Shown: positions 8,869 through 18,663 of the stretch, in pieces
Layout: each line of letters opens with the position of its first letter
How positions within the stretch are numbered: the first letter of the stretch is position 1
Assembly (NCBI GenBank): GCA_910575585.1
Contig: CAJTGF010000016.1
Coordinates: forward strand, 1-64,000
DNA from: Clostridiaceae bacterium
GTDB lineage: Bacteria > Bacillota > Clostridia > Lachnospirales > Lachnospiraceae
Reading direction: 5' to 3'
DNA: 64,000 nt
Notes under the pieces: model-generated
Told to the model about the DNA's origin: nothing
What the model saw: only the letters and a program-made list of their open reading frames with translations
Database searches by the model: none
Program-made: the position numbers and the translations under genes

Positions 8869-10536
8869 ATGTTACTGGAATTGCGAGTGAAGAATCTGGC
8901 GCTGATCGAGAAGGCGGAGGTGGAGTTCGGGGAGGGCTTAAATATCCTGACCGGGGAGACGGGCGCGGGAAAATCGATCATCATCGGGTCTGTAAATATG
9001 GCGCTGGGGGGAAAAGCCTCCAGGGATATGATACGCCAGGGAGCTGACTACGCCTATGTGGAACTGATCTTTTCCGTGGATGACGAGGAAAAGCGAAAGC
9101 GCCTTAAGGAGATGGAGGTGGAGCTTTTGGAGGACAAAACCCTGATCATTTCCAAGAAGATCATGGCGGCCAGAAGCACCAGCAAGGTTAACGACGAGAC
9201 CGTCACGGCCGGAAGATTAAAAGAAATCACAAGTCTGCTGATCGACATTCATGGTCAGCATGAACACCAGTCTCTGCTGTATAAATCCAAGCATCTTCAG
9301 ATTCTTGACGATTATGCAAAATCCCGAACCGCTCCCCTAAAAGAAGAGATCGCCGGCGTTTACCACGAGTACCAGAAGCTGTCTAAGAAGCTGGAGGAAA
9401 TGAGCCTGGACCAGGAGGGAAGGCTGCGGGAGGCGGATTTTTGCCGCTATGAGATTGAGGAGCTGGAAAACGCGGACTTAAAGGAGGGGGAGGAGGAAGA
9501 ACTGGCCTTGCGCTACCGGCGGCTTGTCAATTCCCAGAAGATCATGGAGAATCTGTCGGAGGTCTACGAAGTTATGGAAAATGCCCAGGTAGGCCAGGCT
9601 TTGAAGGCAGTGTCTCAGGCGGCGGAGTTTGATGAGGAGTTAGGCGGTATCCGGGACCAGCTGTACGATGTGGACGCCATTGTCAGCGACGTGGTCCGGG
9701 ACGTGAGGGCGTATATGGATGAGTTCTCTTTTGACGAGGAAGCGTTTGCGCGCATTGAGGAGCGGCTGGATCTGATCCGCAATCTCCAGGCAAAGTACGG
9801 GGACACGGTGGCCCGGATCCTAGAGAAGCTGGAGGAGAAGCGGCAGCGGCTGGAGGAGCTGGAGAACTATGATCTGGTGAAGCAGGAGACGCAGCGGCAG
9901 TGGAAGGAATGTGAGGAACGGCTGGACGCTCTGTGCGGAAAATTGTCGGAGACCCGACAGAAAGAGGGAAAGAAGCTGGTTAAGCGCATCAGCCAGGGGC
10001 TGAAAGACCTGAATTTTATAGATGTGCAATTTTCCATGGAGTTTCGGCGGCTGGAGCAGTACGGGCCGGGAGGATATGATGAGGCGGAGTTTCTTATCTC
10101 CACCAACCCGGGGATGCCTGTGCGGCCTCTTGGCATGGTAGCTTCCGGCGGAGAATTGTCCAGGATTATGCTGGCCATTAAGGCAGTGCTGGCGGATACG
10201 GACGATATCCCTACCTTGATATTTGACGAGATCGACACGGGCATCAGCGGGCGGACGGCCCAGAAGGTGTCGGAGAAGCTGTGCTACATCGCAGGGACCC
10301 ACCAGGTTATCTGTATCACTCACCTGCCCCAGATCGCCGCCATGGCGGACGTGCATTTTGAGATTGAGAAGCAGGCCAGGAAAGGGGCCACTACTACGTC
10401 AATTAGGGAATTGGGGGATGAGGAGATGGTGGCGGAGCTGGCCAGGCTTCTGGGCGGCGCCGAGATCACGGAGGCGGTGTATGATAATGCCAGGGAAATG
10501 AAGAGGCTGGCGGGGGAGCGGAAGAAACGGGGGTGA
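8869..10536 (+). CDS. recN: DNA repair protein RecN
   Basis: 555-aa SMC-like ATPase acting early in double-strand-break repair. Walker A is 'GETGAGKSIII' near residue 30, a long coiled-coil region fills residues 150-390, and the C-terminus carries the signature 'ASGGELSRIMLAIKAVLA' and Walker B 'LIFDEIDTGISG'. The ATG at 8869 follows AGGAGGAAGG, overlapping no other gene. Last gene of the housekeeping run; what normally follows it appears to be disrupted by the element at 10634-11112. Confidence 0.96.
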   Translation: MLLELRVKNLALIEKAEVEFGEGLNILTGETGAGKSIIIGSVNMALGGKASRDMIRQGADYAYVELIFSVDDEEKRKRLKEMEVELLEDKTLIISKKIMAARSTSKVNDETVTAGRLKEITSLLIDIHGQHEHQSLLYKSKHLQILDDYAKSRTAPLKEEIAGVYHEYQKLSKKLEEMSLDQEGRLREADFCRYEIEELENADLKEGEEEELALRYRRLVNSQKIMENLSEVYEVMENAQVGQALKAVSQAAEFDEELGGIRDQLYDVDAIVSDVVRDVRAYMDEFSFDEEAFARIEERLDLIRNLQAKYGDTVARILEKLEEKRQRLEELENYDLVKQETQRQWKECEERLDALCGKLSETRQKEGKKLVKRISQGLKDLNFIDVQFSMEFRRLEQYGPGGYDEAEFLISTNPGMPVRPLGMVASGGELSRIMLAIKAVLADTDDIPTLIFDEIDTGISGRTAQKVSEKLCYIAGTHQVICITHLPQIAAMADVHFEIEKQARKGATTTSIRELGDEEMVAELARLLGGAEITEAVYDNAREMKRLAGERKKRG

Positions 10537-10564
10537 TTCTGAACCATAGAAAGGAGAGTGAGTG

Positions 10565-10597
10565 ATGCCGGATAGATATGAAAAATTAGACCCTTAA
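10565..10597 (+). pseudogene. 10-codon remnant or leader after recN
   Basis: A strong ribosome site (AAAGGAGAGTGAGTG) is followed by an ATG and only nine more codons before TAA. Such a good start in front of a tiny frame suggests the beginning of a gene lost by rearrangement near the repeat element, or a small leader peptide. Confidence 0.3.
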
Positions 10598-10633
10598 GAA
10601 CGATTTCTTGCGCAAAATGGCAAAATAATGGAA

Positions 10634-11112
10634 TTGCTGTATTGTTGAGTGAGCAATGGGCGGGGATTGTCGTGAGGCCAGTCAGAGGAGAGCTGTCCCG
10701 TCCGGGTTCAGATATGCCAAACATTCCGATGAGCCCAAAGCGGAAAACACTCGGGGTGAGGCCCTCCTGTTTTCCTGGTCTCATCTCCATGGCATAGATT
10801 CACCCTGCCGGGACATCTCTCCTCTGCCTGGCAAAACCAGAATTCGCTGGCTAAGGTTTGCTCACTTAAGGTGGTTTCGGTAGGGGACGCTGCCTCAACT
10901 TTGCAGTGAAAAATATAGAAGCAGGATTCGTTCCCATAGATATTATGCACAACCTATCACCGCAGACAAAGCAGTTATCTTTTCACTACAGAGTCGAAAC
11001 AGCGTTCCCTATCGAAACCACCTTAAGTGAGCAAATCCCGGCCGGCGAATTCTGCCTTCCCTCCCGGGCCTCACGACAATCCCCGCCCATTGCTCACTCA
11101 ACAATACAGCAA
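10634..11112. repeat. 479-bp nested palindromic element with 46-bp perfect inverted ends
   Basis: Bases 10634-10679 are the exact reverse complement of 11067-11112 (46 of 46). Inside, 10840-10892 pairs with 11000-11052 with seven differences, all transitions, and the stem continues through 10898-10912 with 10980-10994. A smaller imperfect stem joins about 10680-10706 to 10804-10829. No reading frame of note is present. The design fits a MITE-like non-autonomous element or a large structured RNA. It fills most of the 10537-11190 gap. Confidence 0.75.
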
Positions 11113-11190
11113 CATAACGAATTTAAAGTTCCGGTTTATCCGGGTTAGGAGTTAATAAAGAGATATCACCAAAATAAGAAAAACGCGAAT

Positions 11191-11603
11191 TTGTCCAATA
11201 TAAGCGAGGAAGCAATCCGTGTCTGGCTTAATGATATGTTGTTTATCTTCGGTTGGGATGTGCGCAGTACTTCCCAGATTATACAGGAAAGGTCAATAAA
11301 TAATACGCAAAAAGATAAGCTTTCAGAAATCAATTCCACACACATAAAGCCGGATTATACACTTGTAAACGGGAACATTGTAAAAAGTTATCTGGATGCG
11401 AAAAATATAATGGTTGATATTTTTACCAGCAAAGAGGCGGCGTTTAGATTCGCTCATATGGATGGTCGGCAGGGGTTCCCTGCGCATTTCTATCAAATTT
11501 TGAACAGTTTGTAATTTATGACTGCAAATGTGGGGGCTATTCAATAAAAATACAAGCAAACCATATTAAAAAGGATACATGGCGCTTGCAAAAAACTATA
11601 TAA
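11191..11603 (+). pseudogene. frameshifted N-terminal remnant of a restriction/methylation enzyme
   Basis: Starting from a TTG, the frame encodes a segment typical of the N-terminus of type I/IIG restriction or N6-methylase proteins ('WLNDMLFIFGWDV', 'THIKPDYTLVNGN', 'DAKNIMVDIFTSKEAAF'). After 'EAAF' at about 11445 the frame runs into non-family residues and stops at 11514. Reading one frame over restores 'RSYGWSAGVPCAFLSNFEQF' and continues to a stop at 11601. The full enzyme would be several hundred residues longer. A decayed fragment; family assignment is by pattern memory. Confidence 0.55.
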
Positions 11604-11728
11604 AGGATTTTGGAGTGCCGGATATGACGGATAGACAAAAGCATTTGCTTTTGAAAATGGAGCAGGGGGATGAACGGGAGAAGATGATCGCGGATTTATA
11701 TAGAGTGCCTTATGAAATGGCAAAATAG
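11579..11728 (+). CDS. small hypothetical protein, 49 aa
   Basis: ATG-initiated frame with acidic and basic residues and no recognisable motif; it overlaps the end of the restriction-enzyme remnant. No clear ribosome site. It could be the surviving tail of another degraded gene. Confidence 0.25.
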   Translation: MALAKNYIKDFGVPDMTDRQKHLLLKMEQGDEREKMIADLYRVPYEMAK

Positions 11729-11740
11729 ACGAACAAATGT

Positions 11741-11769
11741 TTGCAAAAATGGTGATGTTGTGATATTAT
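11741..11769 (+). promoter_or_regulatory. sigma-A promoter for uvrA
   Basis: TTGCAA (11741-11746), 17-base spacer, TATTAT (11764-11769), 52 bases before the uvrA ATG. A 14-bp perfect palindrome, CTTAAACGTTTAAG (11796-11809), lies between promoter and start and runs into the AAGGAG ribosome site. Confidence 0.65.
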
Positions 11770-11795
11770 GGTTTGTGAAGATGATTCTGTGTATA

Positions 11796-11809
11796 CTTAA
11801 ACGTTTAAG
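11796..11809. promoter_or_regulatory. palindrome overlapping the uvrA ribosome site
   Basis: CTTAAACGTTTAAG is a perfect 14-bp palindrome whose right end shares AAG with the AAGGAG ribosome site of uvrA. It may be an operator; it does not match the Bacillus-type LexA box GAAC-N4-GTTC. Confidence 0.4.
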
Positions 11810-11821
11810 GAGCAGCTTATT

Positions 11822-14650
11822 ATGTCGAGGCAGTATATTAAGATACGTGGGGCCAATGAGCACAATCTGAAGAACATATCCCTGGAGATCCCCCGGAATG
11901 AACTGGTGGTTCTCACAGGCTTAAGCGGGTCGGGGAAGTCGTCCCTGGCGTTTGATACCATTTACGCGGAGGGGCAGAGACGGTATATGGAGTCGCTGTC
12001 CTCCTATGCCAGACAGTTCCTGGGGCAGATGGAGAAGCCGGACGTGGAGAGCATAGAGGGGCTTTCTCCGGCCATTTCCATTGACCAGAAGTCCACCAAC
12101 CGCAATCCCCGCTCCACTGTAGGGACGGTGACGGAGATCTACGATTATATGCGTCTTCTGTATGCCAGGATCGGGATCCCACACTGCCCTAAGTGCGGCA
12201 AGGAGATCCACAAGCAGACTGTGGATCAGATGGTGGACCAGATCCTATCCATGCCGGAAAAGACACGGATCCAGCTGCTGGCTCCCGTGGTGCGGGGGCG
12301 CAAGGGGGAGCATGTAAAGGTCCTGGATCAGGCCAGGAAAAGCGGGTATGTCCGGATCCGCATTGACGGCAGCCAGTATGAGCTGTCGGAGGAGATCAAG
12401 TTAGATAAGAACATCAAGCATAATATTGAGGTGGTGGTGGACAGGCTTGTGGTGCGGGAAGGTATTGAGAAACGTCTGACAGACTCGATTGAGAACACCA
12501 TGGCCCTGGGCGGCGGCTTGATGATCGTGGATGTGGTGGATGGGGAGCCGGTAAATTTCAGCCAGCATTTTGCCTGCCCTGACTGCGGCATCAGCATCGA
12601 GGAAGTGGAGCCCAGAAGCTTTTCTTTCAACAATCCTTTCGGCGCCTGTCCCGACTGCTTTGGTCTGGGATACAAGATGGAGTTTGATGAGAACCTGATG
12701 ATTCCGGACAAGTCTTTGAGCATCACCCAGGGAGCTATCGTGGTCATGGGATGGCAGTCCTGCGCGGACAAGGGGAGTTTTACCAGAGCGATCCTGGATG
12801 CCTTAAGCGAGGAATACCATTTCAGTCTAGACACCCCCTTTGAGGATTACCCTGTGGAGATCCAGGACGTGATCTTGTGGGGAACCGGCGGGAAAGAAGT
12901 GAAGGTACACTACACAGGCCAGCGGGGAACCGGAGTGTACGACGTGGCGTTTGAGGGGCTGGTGGAGAATGTGGAGCGGCGGTACAAGGAGACCTTCTCT
13001 GAGGCCAGCAAGGCGGAGTATGAGACGTATATGAGGATCACGCCCTGCTCCACCTGCAAGGGGCAGAGGCTGAAGAAAAGTTCCCTGGCAGTGACGGTGG
13101 GGGATTTGAACATCTATCAAGCCACCAACATGTCTATCGTGAATTTCCGGGAGTTTATTGACGGATTAAAGCTAAGCTCCATGCAGGAGGCCATCGGAGC
13201 CCAGATCCTTAAGGAGATTCGGGCCAGGGTCACGTTCCTCATTGACGTGGGACTGGAATATCTGTCCTTGTCCCGGGCTACGGGGACGCTGTCCGGCGGA
13301 GAGGCCCAGCGGATTCGCCTTGCCACCCAGATTGGTTCCGGGCTGGTGGGTGTGGCCTACATTTTGGACGAGCCCAGCATCGGGCTTCACCAGAGGGACA
13401 ATGACAAGCTTTTGCAGACCCTTATCCATCTGCGGGATCTGGGCAACAGCGTCCTGGTGGTGGAGCATGACGAGGATACCATGCGGGCGGCGGATTTTAT
13501 CGTGGATATCGGACCCGGAGCCGGGGAACATGGAGGGCAGGTCATTGCCATGGGGACGGCGGAGGACATCATGAACTGTCCTGAGTCTGTTACCGGGGCT
13601 TATCTTAGCAGGCGGCTGGAGATTCCGGTGCCTGAGGAGAGGAGAAAGCCCGGTGGATGGCTGACGATCAAGGGCGCGGCGGAAAATAATCTGAAGAATA
13701 TAGAGGTGAAGATCCCTCTTGGGGTTATGACTTGTGTGACGGGGGTGTCGGGATCAGGGAAAAGCTCTCTGGTCAATGAGATCCTTTATAAGACTCTGGC
13801 GAAAAAGCTGAATCGGGCCAGAACCATTCCGGGTAAGTTTAAGCGGATCGACGGGGTGGAGCAGCTGGACAAGATCATCGCCATTGACCAGTCGCCTATC
13901 GGGCGCACGCCCAGATCCAATCCGGCTACGTACACAGGCGTGTTTGACATGATAAGAGATCTGTTTGCTTCCACAGTGGATGCCAAGGAGCGGGGATACA
14001 AGAAAGGACGTTTCAGTTTTAATGTAAAGGGCGGGCGGTGCGAGGCTTGCTCCGGGGACGGGATCATCAAGATCGAGATGCATTTTCTGCCGGATGTATA
14101 CGTGCCGTGTGAGGTGTGCGGCGGAAAGCGGTACAACCGGGAGACGCTGGAGGTAAAGTACAAAGGGAAGAGCATCTATGACGTGCTGAACATGACGGTG
14201 GAGGAGGCCATGACGTTTTTCGAGAATGTGCCTTCTATCTACCGGAAGATCTCTACGCTGAATGATGTGGGATTGTCCTATATCCGGCTGGGGCAGCCGT
14301 CTACGGAGCTGTCCGGCGGCGAGGCCCAGAGGATCAAGCTGGCCACAGAGCTGAGCCGCAGAGGCACAGGAAAGACGATATATGTGTTGGACGAGCCCAC
14401 TACCGGTCTTCATTTTGCGGATGTCCACAAGCTGGTGGATATTCTGCGGAAACTGTCCCAGGGAGGCAATACGGTGGTGGTAATCGAGCACAATCTGGAT
14501 GTGATCAAGACGGCGGATTATATTATCGATATGGGTCCCGAAGGCGGCGACAAGGGAGGGACTGTGGTGACGTGCGGAACTCCTGAGGAGGTGGCCCGGT
14601 GTGTCGGGTCTTATACGGGGTTTTATGTGAAGAAGTATCTGGAGAAGTGA
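11822..14650 (+). CDS. uvrA: excinuclease ABC subunit A
   Basis: 942-aa UvrA, the damage-recognition ATPase of nucleotide excision repair. It has two ABC modules with Walker A '[12 protein letters not shown]' (about residue 33) and '[11 protein letters not shown]' (about residue 642), ABC signatures '[12 protein letters not shown]' and '[12 protein letters not shown]', and zinc-binding CxxC pairs ('CPKCGKEI', 'CPDCGIS', 'CEACSGDG', 'CEVCGGKR'). Length is standard. The ATG follows AAGGAG. Placed alone, between the eroded region and the kinase gene, with its own promoter and terminator; uvrB is not in the window. Confidence 0.98.
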   Translation: MSRQYIKIRGANEHNLKNISLEIPRNELVVLTGLSGSGKSSLAFDTIYAEGQRRYMESLSSYARQFLGQMEKPDVESIEGLSPAISIDQKSTNRNPRSTVGTVTEIYDYMRLLYARIGIPHCPKCGKEIHKQTVDQMVDQILSMPEKTRIQLLAPVVRGRKGEHVKVLDQARKSGYVRIRIDGSQYELSEEIKLDKNIKHNIEVVVDRLVVREGIEKRLTDSIENTMALGGGLMIVDVVDGEPVNFSQHFACPDCGISIEEVEPRSFSFNNPFGACPDCFGLGYKMEFDENLMIPDKSLSITQGAIVVMGWQSCADKGSFTRAILDALSEEYHFSLDTPFEDYPVEIQDVILWGTGGKEVKVHYTGQRGTGVYDVAFEGLVENVERRYKETFSEASKAEYETYMRITPCSTCKGQRLKKSSLAVTVGDLNIYQATNMSIVNFREFIDGLKLSSMQEAIGAQILKEIRARVTFLIDVGLEYLSLSRATGTLSGGEAQRIRLATQIGSGLVGVAYILDEPSIGLHQRDNDKLLQTLIHLRDLGNSVLVVEHDEDTMRAADFIVDIGPGAGEHGGQVIAMGTAEDIMNCPESVTGAYLSRRLEIPVPEERRKPGGWLTIKGAAENNLKNIEVKIPLGVMTCVTGVSGSGKSSLVNEILYKTLAKKLNRARTIPGKFKRIDGVEQLDKIIAIDQSPIGRTPRSNPATYTGVFDMIRDLFASTVDAKERGYKKGRFSFNVKGGRCEACSGDGIIKIEMHFLPDVYVPCEVCGGKRYNRETLEVKYKGKSIYDVLNMTVEEAMTFFENVPSIYRKISTLNDVGLSYIRLGQPSTELSGGEAQRIKLATELSRRGTGKTIYVLDEPTTGLHFADVHKLVDILRKLSQGGNTVVVIEHNLDVIKTADYIIDMGPEGGDKGGTVVTCGTPEEVARCVGSYTGFYVKKYLEK

Positions 14651-14679
14651 GACGGAAGAGGCGGATGGAAGGAGACATG

Positions 14680-14732
14680 AGGGGCGTTTGCCGGCAGGGA
14701 TAGACTGCGGGCAGGAGGCCCCTTGTTTTTTA
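14680..14732 (+). terminator. terminator of uvrA
   Basis: An imperfect stem whose outer arms are AGGGGC and GCCCCTT ends in TTGTTTTTT, 30 bases after the uvrA stop. Confidence 0.6.
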
Positions 14733-14812
14733 GTTTGGGGAATAGGGGAGATTTTTGAAGAGGGAGATGTAATTTATTTGCGGCATGGAGAGGAAAATTT
14801 GCATTTTCCTGC

Positions 14813-14841
14813 TTGTATTTGACGGATTCCTGATGTAAAAT
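14813..14841 (+). promoter_or_regulatory. promoter before the kinase-guaA pair
   Basis: TTGTAT (14813-14818), 17 bases, TAAAAT (14836-14841). The 322-base gap 14651-14972 otherwise holds the uvrA terminator, a small AGGAAAA/TTTTCCT stem at about 14791-14810 and a run of ATCAGATC-type short repeats near 14896-14922. Confidence 0.45.
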
Positions 14842-14972
14842 CGAAAAGTCATAAACAGAGACTGAGAGGGATGCCGGGAAGGCATAGCATCAAATTAGAT
14901 CAGATCAGATTGGATTGGATCGGGTGCTGCGGGGCATATGGCTGGGGAACCGGACCGGGTCAGGAGGATGGG

Positions 14973-15512
14973 ATGGTCATATTGATTGGGGGCAGTTCCC
15001 ACACGGGAAAGACGTACTGGGCTCATGAGCTGGTGAAGCGGTACCATTTTTCTTGTTTATCGCTGGACCATCTGAAAATGGGGCTTATCCGGAGCGGGTA
15101 CACGGACTTGACGCCGGAGGATGACGACAGGATGACGGATATTCTGTGGCCTGTTGTCAGGGAGATGGTGAAGACGGCTGTTGAGAATGGGCAGGATATG
15201 ATCGTGGAGGGCTGCTATTTTCCCTGGGATTGGAGAGGGGATTTCCAGGCTTCTTATTTGGGATCCATAAGGATGGTGTGGCTGGTGATGACGGAGAGAT
15301 ATATCCGAAGTCATTTTCATGATATTAAGGGGTATGCCAATGTGATCGAGAGGCGGCTGGATGATTCGGGATGGCGCATGGAGGATATGATCCGGGATAA
15401 TCTGGCATGTCTTGAGATTTGTCGGGATTTGGGGGAGCGGGTTGTCTTGATCGATCAGTGTTACCCAGGAGTGGATGAGATTTTACGATGTTTAGAGAGC
15501 CAGGAGGAGTAG
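14973..15512 (+). CDS. P-loop kinase-like protein
   Basis: 179-aa P-loop NTPase with Walker A '[12 protein letters not shown]' at the N-terminus and a later '[12 protein letters not shown]' segment, the layout of small nucleotide/zeta-toxin/2-phosphoglycerate-kinase-like enzymes. It probably phosphorylates a small molecule; the substrate is unknown. The ATG at 14973 is chosen because AGGAGG lies just upstream; a longer ATG frame from 14871 would add 34 unlikely residues. It ends 3 bases before the guaA start and is likely co-transcribed with it. Confidence 0.7.
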   Translation: MVILIGGSSHTGKTYWAHELVKRYHFSCLSLDHLKMGLIRSGYTDLTPEDDDRMTDILWPVVREMVKTAVENGQDMIVEGCYFPWDWRGDFQASYLGSIRMVWLVMTERYIRSHFHDIKGYANVIERRLDDSGWRMEDMIRDNLACLEICRDLGERVVLIDQCYPGVDEILRCLESQEE

Positions 15513-15514
15513 TT

Positions 15515-17059
15515 GTGAGCAGAGAGAAGATTGTTGTGATTGATTTTGGCGGTCAGTATAACCAGTTAGTGGCAAGACGTGTCCGGGAGTGCAATGTGTA
15601 TTGTGAGATCTATTCCTATCGGACGGATCTGGAGCAGATCAAGGCCATGAATCCCAAAGGTATCATCCTGACCGGCGGGCCTGACAGTTGCTACGGCCCG
15701 GGGGCGGCTTCCTGCGACAGGGAGTTGTTTGAGCTGGGGATTCCTGTTCTGGGACTATGCTACGGGGCGCAGCTGATGATGCATGTGCTGGGAGGCCGGG
15801 TGACGAAAGCGCCTGTGGGGGAGTATGGAAAGATTGAGGTGCGTGTGGATACATCCAGCAAGTTGTTTGGCAATGTGTCTGAGAAGACAGTTTGCTGGAT
15901 GAGCCACCATGATTATATTGAGAGGGAGGCGCCGGGGTTTCGGGTGATCGCCCATACAGTTGACTGCCCTGTGGCGGCTGTCCAGTGGGAGGAGAGGGAT
16001 CTGTATGCAATCCAGTTCCATCCGGAGGTGCTGCACACCCAGGAGGGAACGAAAATGATCCGTAATTTCCTTTACGAGGTGTGCCGCTGTGAGGGGAACT
16101 GGAAAATGGACGCGTTTGTGGAGAACAGCATTGAGGCCATTCGGAGGAAGGTGGGAAGCGGCAAAGTGCTGTGCGCCTTGTCCGGAGGTGTGGATTCTTC
16201 GGTGGCGGCTGTGATGCTCTCCAAGGCAGTGGGCGAGCAGCTGACTTGCGTGTTCGTGGACCACGGGCTTTTGCGGAAAGATGAGGGGGACGAGGTGGAG
16301 GCCGTATTCGGCCCCGACGGCCCTTACAAGCTGAATTTTATCCGGGTCAATGCGCAGGAGCGGTTTTATGGAAGACTTCAGGGCGTGGAGGAGCCGGAGC
16401 AGAAGCGAAAGATCATTGGGGAAGAGTTTATTCGGGTGTTTGAGGAGGAGGCTAAGAGGATCGGAGCTGTGGATTTCCTGGTACAGGGGACCATTTATCC
16501 GGATGTGGTGGAGAGTGGGCTGGGAGGAGAGTCTGCGGTGATCAAGTCTCACCATAATGTAGGCGGTCTGCCGGATTATGTGGATTTTAAGGAGATTCTT
16601 GAGCCTTTGCGGGATTTGTTTAAGGATGAGGTGCGCAAGGCGGGACTGGAACTTGGGATTCCGGAGAATCTGGTGTTCCGTCAGCCGTTTCCGGGGCCGG
16701 GGCTGGGGATTCGGATTATTGGTGAAGTGACGCCCGAGAAGGTGGTCATGGTCCAGGAGGCGGATGCCATTTATCGGGAGGAGATCGTTAAGGCGGGACT
16801 GGATAAAGGAATTGGCCAATATTTTGCCGCATTGACTAATATGCGGTCTGTGGGCGTTATGGGGGATGAGAGGACTTATGATTACGCGGTGGCGCTTAGG
16901 GCGGTGAGTACGGTTGATTTTATGACGGCGGAGGTTGCGGAGATTCCTTGGGATGTGCTGGGGAAGGTGGCTGGTCGGATTGTGAATGAGGTGAGAGGGA
17001 TTAGTCGGGTGTTGTATGATGTTACGCAGAAGCCGCCGGGGACGATTGAGTTTGAATAG
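15515..17059 (+). CDS. guaA: GMP synthase (glutamine-hydrolysing)
   Basis: 514-aa GMP synthase converting XMP to GMP. The class I glutamine amidotransferase domain has nucleophile Cys in '[10 protein letters not shown]' and the His-Glu pair in 'QFHPEV'; the ATP-pyrophosphatase domain carries the PP-loop '[13 protein letters not shown]'; the C-terminal dimerisation domain ends with 'KPPGTIEFE'. The GTG at 15515 follows AGGAGGAG. The 3' end of guaA is a known integration site for mobile elements, and a tyrosine integrase follows here. Confidence 0.97.
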   Translation: MSREKIVVIDFGGQYNQLVARRVRECNVYCEIYSYRTDLEQIKAMNPKGIILTGGPDSCYGPGAASCDRELFELGIPVLGLCYGAQLMMHVLGGRVTKAPVGEYGKIEVRVDTSSKLFGNVSEKTVCWMSHHDYIEREAPGFRVIAHTVDCPVAAVQWEERDLYAIQFHPEVLHTQEGTKMIRNFLYEVCRCEGNWKMDAFVENSIEAIRRKVGSGKVLCALSGGVDSSVAAVMLSKAVGEQLTCVFVDHGLLRKDEGDEVEAVFGPDGPYKLNFIRVNAQERFYGRLQGVEEPEQKRKIIGEEFIRVFEEEAKRIGAVDFLVQGTIYPDVVESGLGGESAVIKSHHNVGGLPDYVDFKEILEPLRDLFKDEVRKAGLELGIPENLVFRQPFPGPGLGIRIIGEVTPEKVVMVQEADAIYREEIVKAGLDKGIGQYFAALTNMRSVGVMGDERTYDYAVALRAVSTVDFMTAEVAEIPWDVLGKVAGRIVNEVRGISRVLYDVTQKPPGTIEFE

Positions 17060-17068
17060 TGGACATTT
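17041..17068. other. candidate attL at the 3' end of guaA
   Basis: The last guaA codons and stop lie 490 bases from the integrase gene, which faces them. Integration at the guaA 3' end is common for islands and phages. The att core cannot be drawn because attR lies outside the window, and the junction could be anywhere in 17041-17556. Confidence 0.3.
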
Positions 17069-17104
17069 GGACTGAAAACCTGATAAAATAAGGGTTTTCA
17101 GTCC
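17069..17104 (+). terminator. terminator of guaA
   Basis: GGACTGAAAACC (17069-17080) and GGTTTTCAGTCC (17093-17104) form a perfect 12-bp stem with a 12-base loop, followed by TTTTTA. A strong intrinsic terminator just after the guaA stop. Confidence 0.88.
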
Positions 17105-17317
17105 TTTTTATATCTCTGTGATGTTAATATGATGTTGAAAATAGAGCCAGCTACTTTTCCTACTCCAAAATGGATGCGGTTGAAATCCCTGTCGAAATGT
17201 GGTAATATCTCTTTGGGACTACCAGGATGGTAGGCGGTTAGCCCTCCCCGGAGGGACTGTGACCCTCCGTTTACATAGAAACCTGAAAGGGAATCTGGGA
17301 AAGGAGGGCTGAGCCAT

Positions 17318-17416
17318 ATGGATATTTTGGGACTTATTGCGGTGTTAAGTTTTGGCTTGACCTGCTTTGGTATCGGATATACATTCGGTAAAGATAGTAA
17401 CAAGCCACAGAAATAG
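17318..17416 (+). CDS. small hydrophobic peptide, possible type I toxin
   Basis: A 32-aa peptide with one membrane-spanning stretch ('LGLIAVLSFGLTCFGIGY') and a charged tail ending 'NKPQK'. GGAGG stands 10 bases before the ATG. Similar short peptides sit beside integrases and transposases in Lachnospiraceae elements and look like holin-like or type I toxin peptides. The flanks are structured: CCCTCC/GGAGGG stem near 17240-17255, TAGCCGC/GCGGCTA around 17414-17445 and a GGCGTCTG/CAGGCGCC stem near 17496-17518. An antisense RNA is possible but not shown. Nothing else is seen in 17105-17556. Confidence 0.5.
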   Translation: MDILGLIAVLSFGLTCFGIGYTFGKDSNKPQK

Positions 17417-17556
17417 CCGCCCTCCCGTGACAAGGTAAGCGGCTATAGCTGTTAACTTATGAATCGGGCTAACCGTCTATCGGTAGCTCCCGTGGGGCGT
17501 CTGTTACCAGCAGGCGCCTCTCTTTATCTAAAGAATAGCACAATCTGCGGGAAAGT

Positions 17557-18663
17557 TCAAGAATTTTCTTCTGTCGGCGGTGCCGCTCGCCGGAACTGAT
17601 TGAGCCGATTTGCCAGCTGCTGATCCTTGTCCGGGTAAAGGTGGGAATAGGTATCCAGTGTGGTCTTCACGGATTCATGCCCCAGCCGGTCCGCAATCTC
17701 CAATGGGGCAAAACCCATTTCAATCAGCATACTGGCATGTGAGTGCCTCAGATCGTGGACTCTTATAATTGGCAGCCCCACTTTGGCGGCGATCCGCTTT
17801 ATCTCTTTATCCAGGGCAGATTTTGTGAAATAGAATATCCGGTCCCCCTGTTCAATCCCATAGAGCTTTGCCATGTATTCCTGAATATCATCGTATAGAA
17901 AATCGGGTATGGATATACACCTTTTAGCCTTGGGCGTTTTCGGCTCCAGGAATAATTCTTCCCCATTTACTTTTGCATAATTTTTATTGATATCAATCCG
18001 TTTTGAAGGGAGGATGTCTGCAGGGGTAAGGGCCAGCAGCTCCCCGGACCGCATCCCGGTGTAAAAGAGCACATCAAAGGCCAGCTTTACAGAGGATTTT
18101 TGTATGGCGGCGGAGAACTGCTCATACTGCGCCTGTGTCCATATATTCATTTCCTCGGCTCGGCTCTTCCCCATGCTGCCGGCGGCCCGACATGGATTAG
18201 CAGAGAGCCGGTAATGGGCCACGGCATAATTCATGATGGCGGACAGCTGATTGTTAACGGTTTTGAGATATGTCTGGGAAAAAGGGTTCCCGGCTTCATC
18301 CCGGTAGGATATCAATTCGTTCTGCCATTTTCGGACCTTGATGGTGTCAATATCGCATACCTTCAGATTCCCGAAGTAGGGGAGCAGCTTTCCTTTTATG
18401 ATGAACCGCTTATTTTCCATTGTGGTAGGCTTCAACCGGTGCGACATGTCCTCCAGATAGTTCTCCACTAGGGAGGAAAAGAGGATATCGCTGGTATTGT
18501 TCTGCTGATCCAGAAATGAGCGCTCATACTCTTTGGCCTCGCGCTGCGTCTTAAAGCCCCGTTTGCAGATATGCTTCTTTTCGCCGGTCCAGTCCGTGAA
18601 GTAGAAGTTGGCATACCAGCGTGTAGTTTTTCCGTCTTTTAAGGTATACTTGTAGGCAGGCAT
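17557..18663 (-). CDS. int: tyrosine recombinase / phage integrase
   Basis: 368-aa integrase that catalyses site-specific insertion and excision. An N-terminal arm-binding domain (residues 1-55, 'KTTRWYANFYFTDWTGEKK') and a SAM-like core-binding domain (about 60-165) precede the catalytic domain with Arg in 'TGMRSGELLAL', 'HDLRHSHASML', 'LGHESV' and the nucleophile Tyr in 'TYSHL'. All catalytic residues are present. It points towards guaA and lies next to the repressor on the minus strand, the typical layout of the lysogeny module. Confidence 0.95.
   Translation of the reverse strand: MPAYKYTLKDGKTTRWYANFYFTDWTGEKKHICKRGFKTQREAKEYERSFLDQQNNTSDILFSSLVENYLEDMSHRLKPTTMENKRFIIKGKLLPYFGNLKVCDIDTIKVRKWQNELISYRDEAGNPFSQTYLKTVNNQLSAIMNYAVAHYRLSANPCRAAGSMGKSRAEEMNIWTQAQYEQFSAAIQKSSVKLAFDVLFYTGMRSGELLALTPADILPSKRIDINKNYAKVNGEELFLEPKTPKAKRCISIPDFLYDDIQEYMAKLYGIEQGDRIFYFTKSALDKEIKRIAAKVGLPIIRVHDLRHSHASMLIEMGFAPLEIADRLGHESVKTTLDTYSHLYPDKDQQLANRLNQFRRAAPPTEENS

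Noticed and set aside
14896-14922. Short ATCAGATC/TTGGA direct repeats as an operator
   Set aside because: Too short and irregular; no flanking evidence beyond local repetition.
14871-14972. Extended start for the kinase gene
   Set aside because: The added 34 residues are poorly structured and the good AGGAGG lies before 14973.
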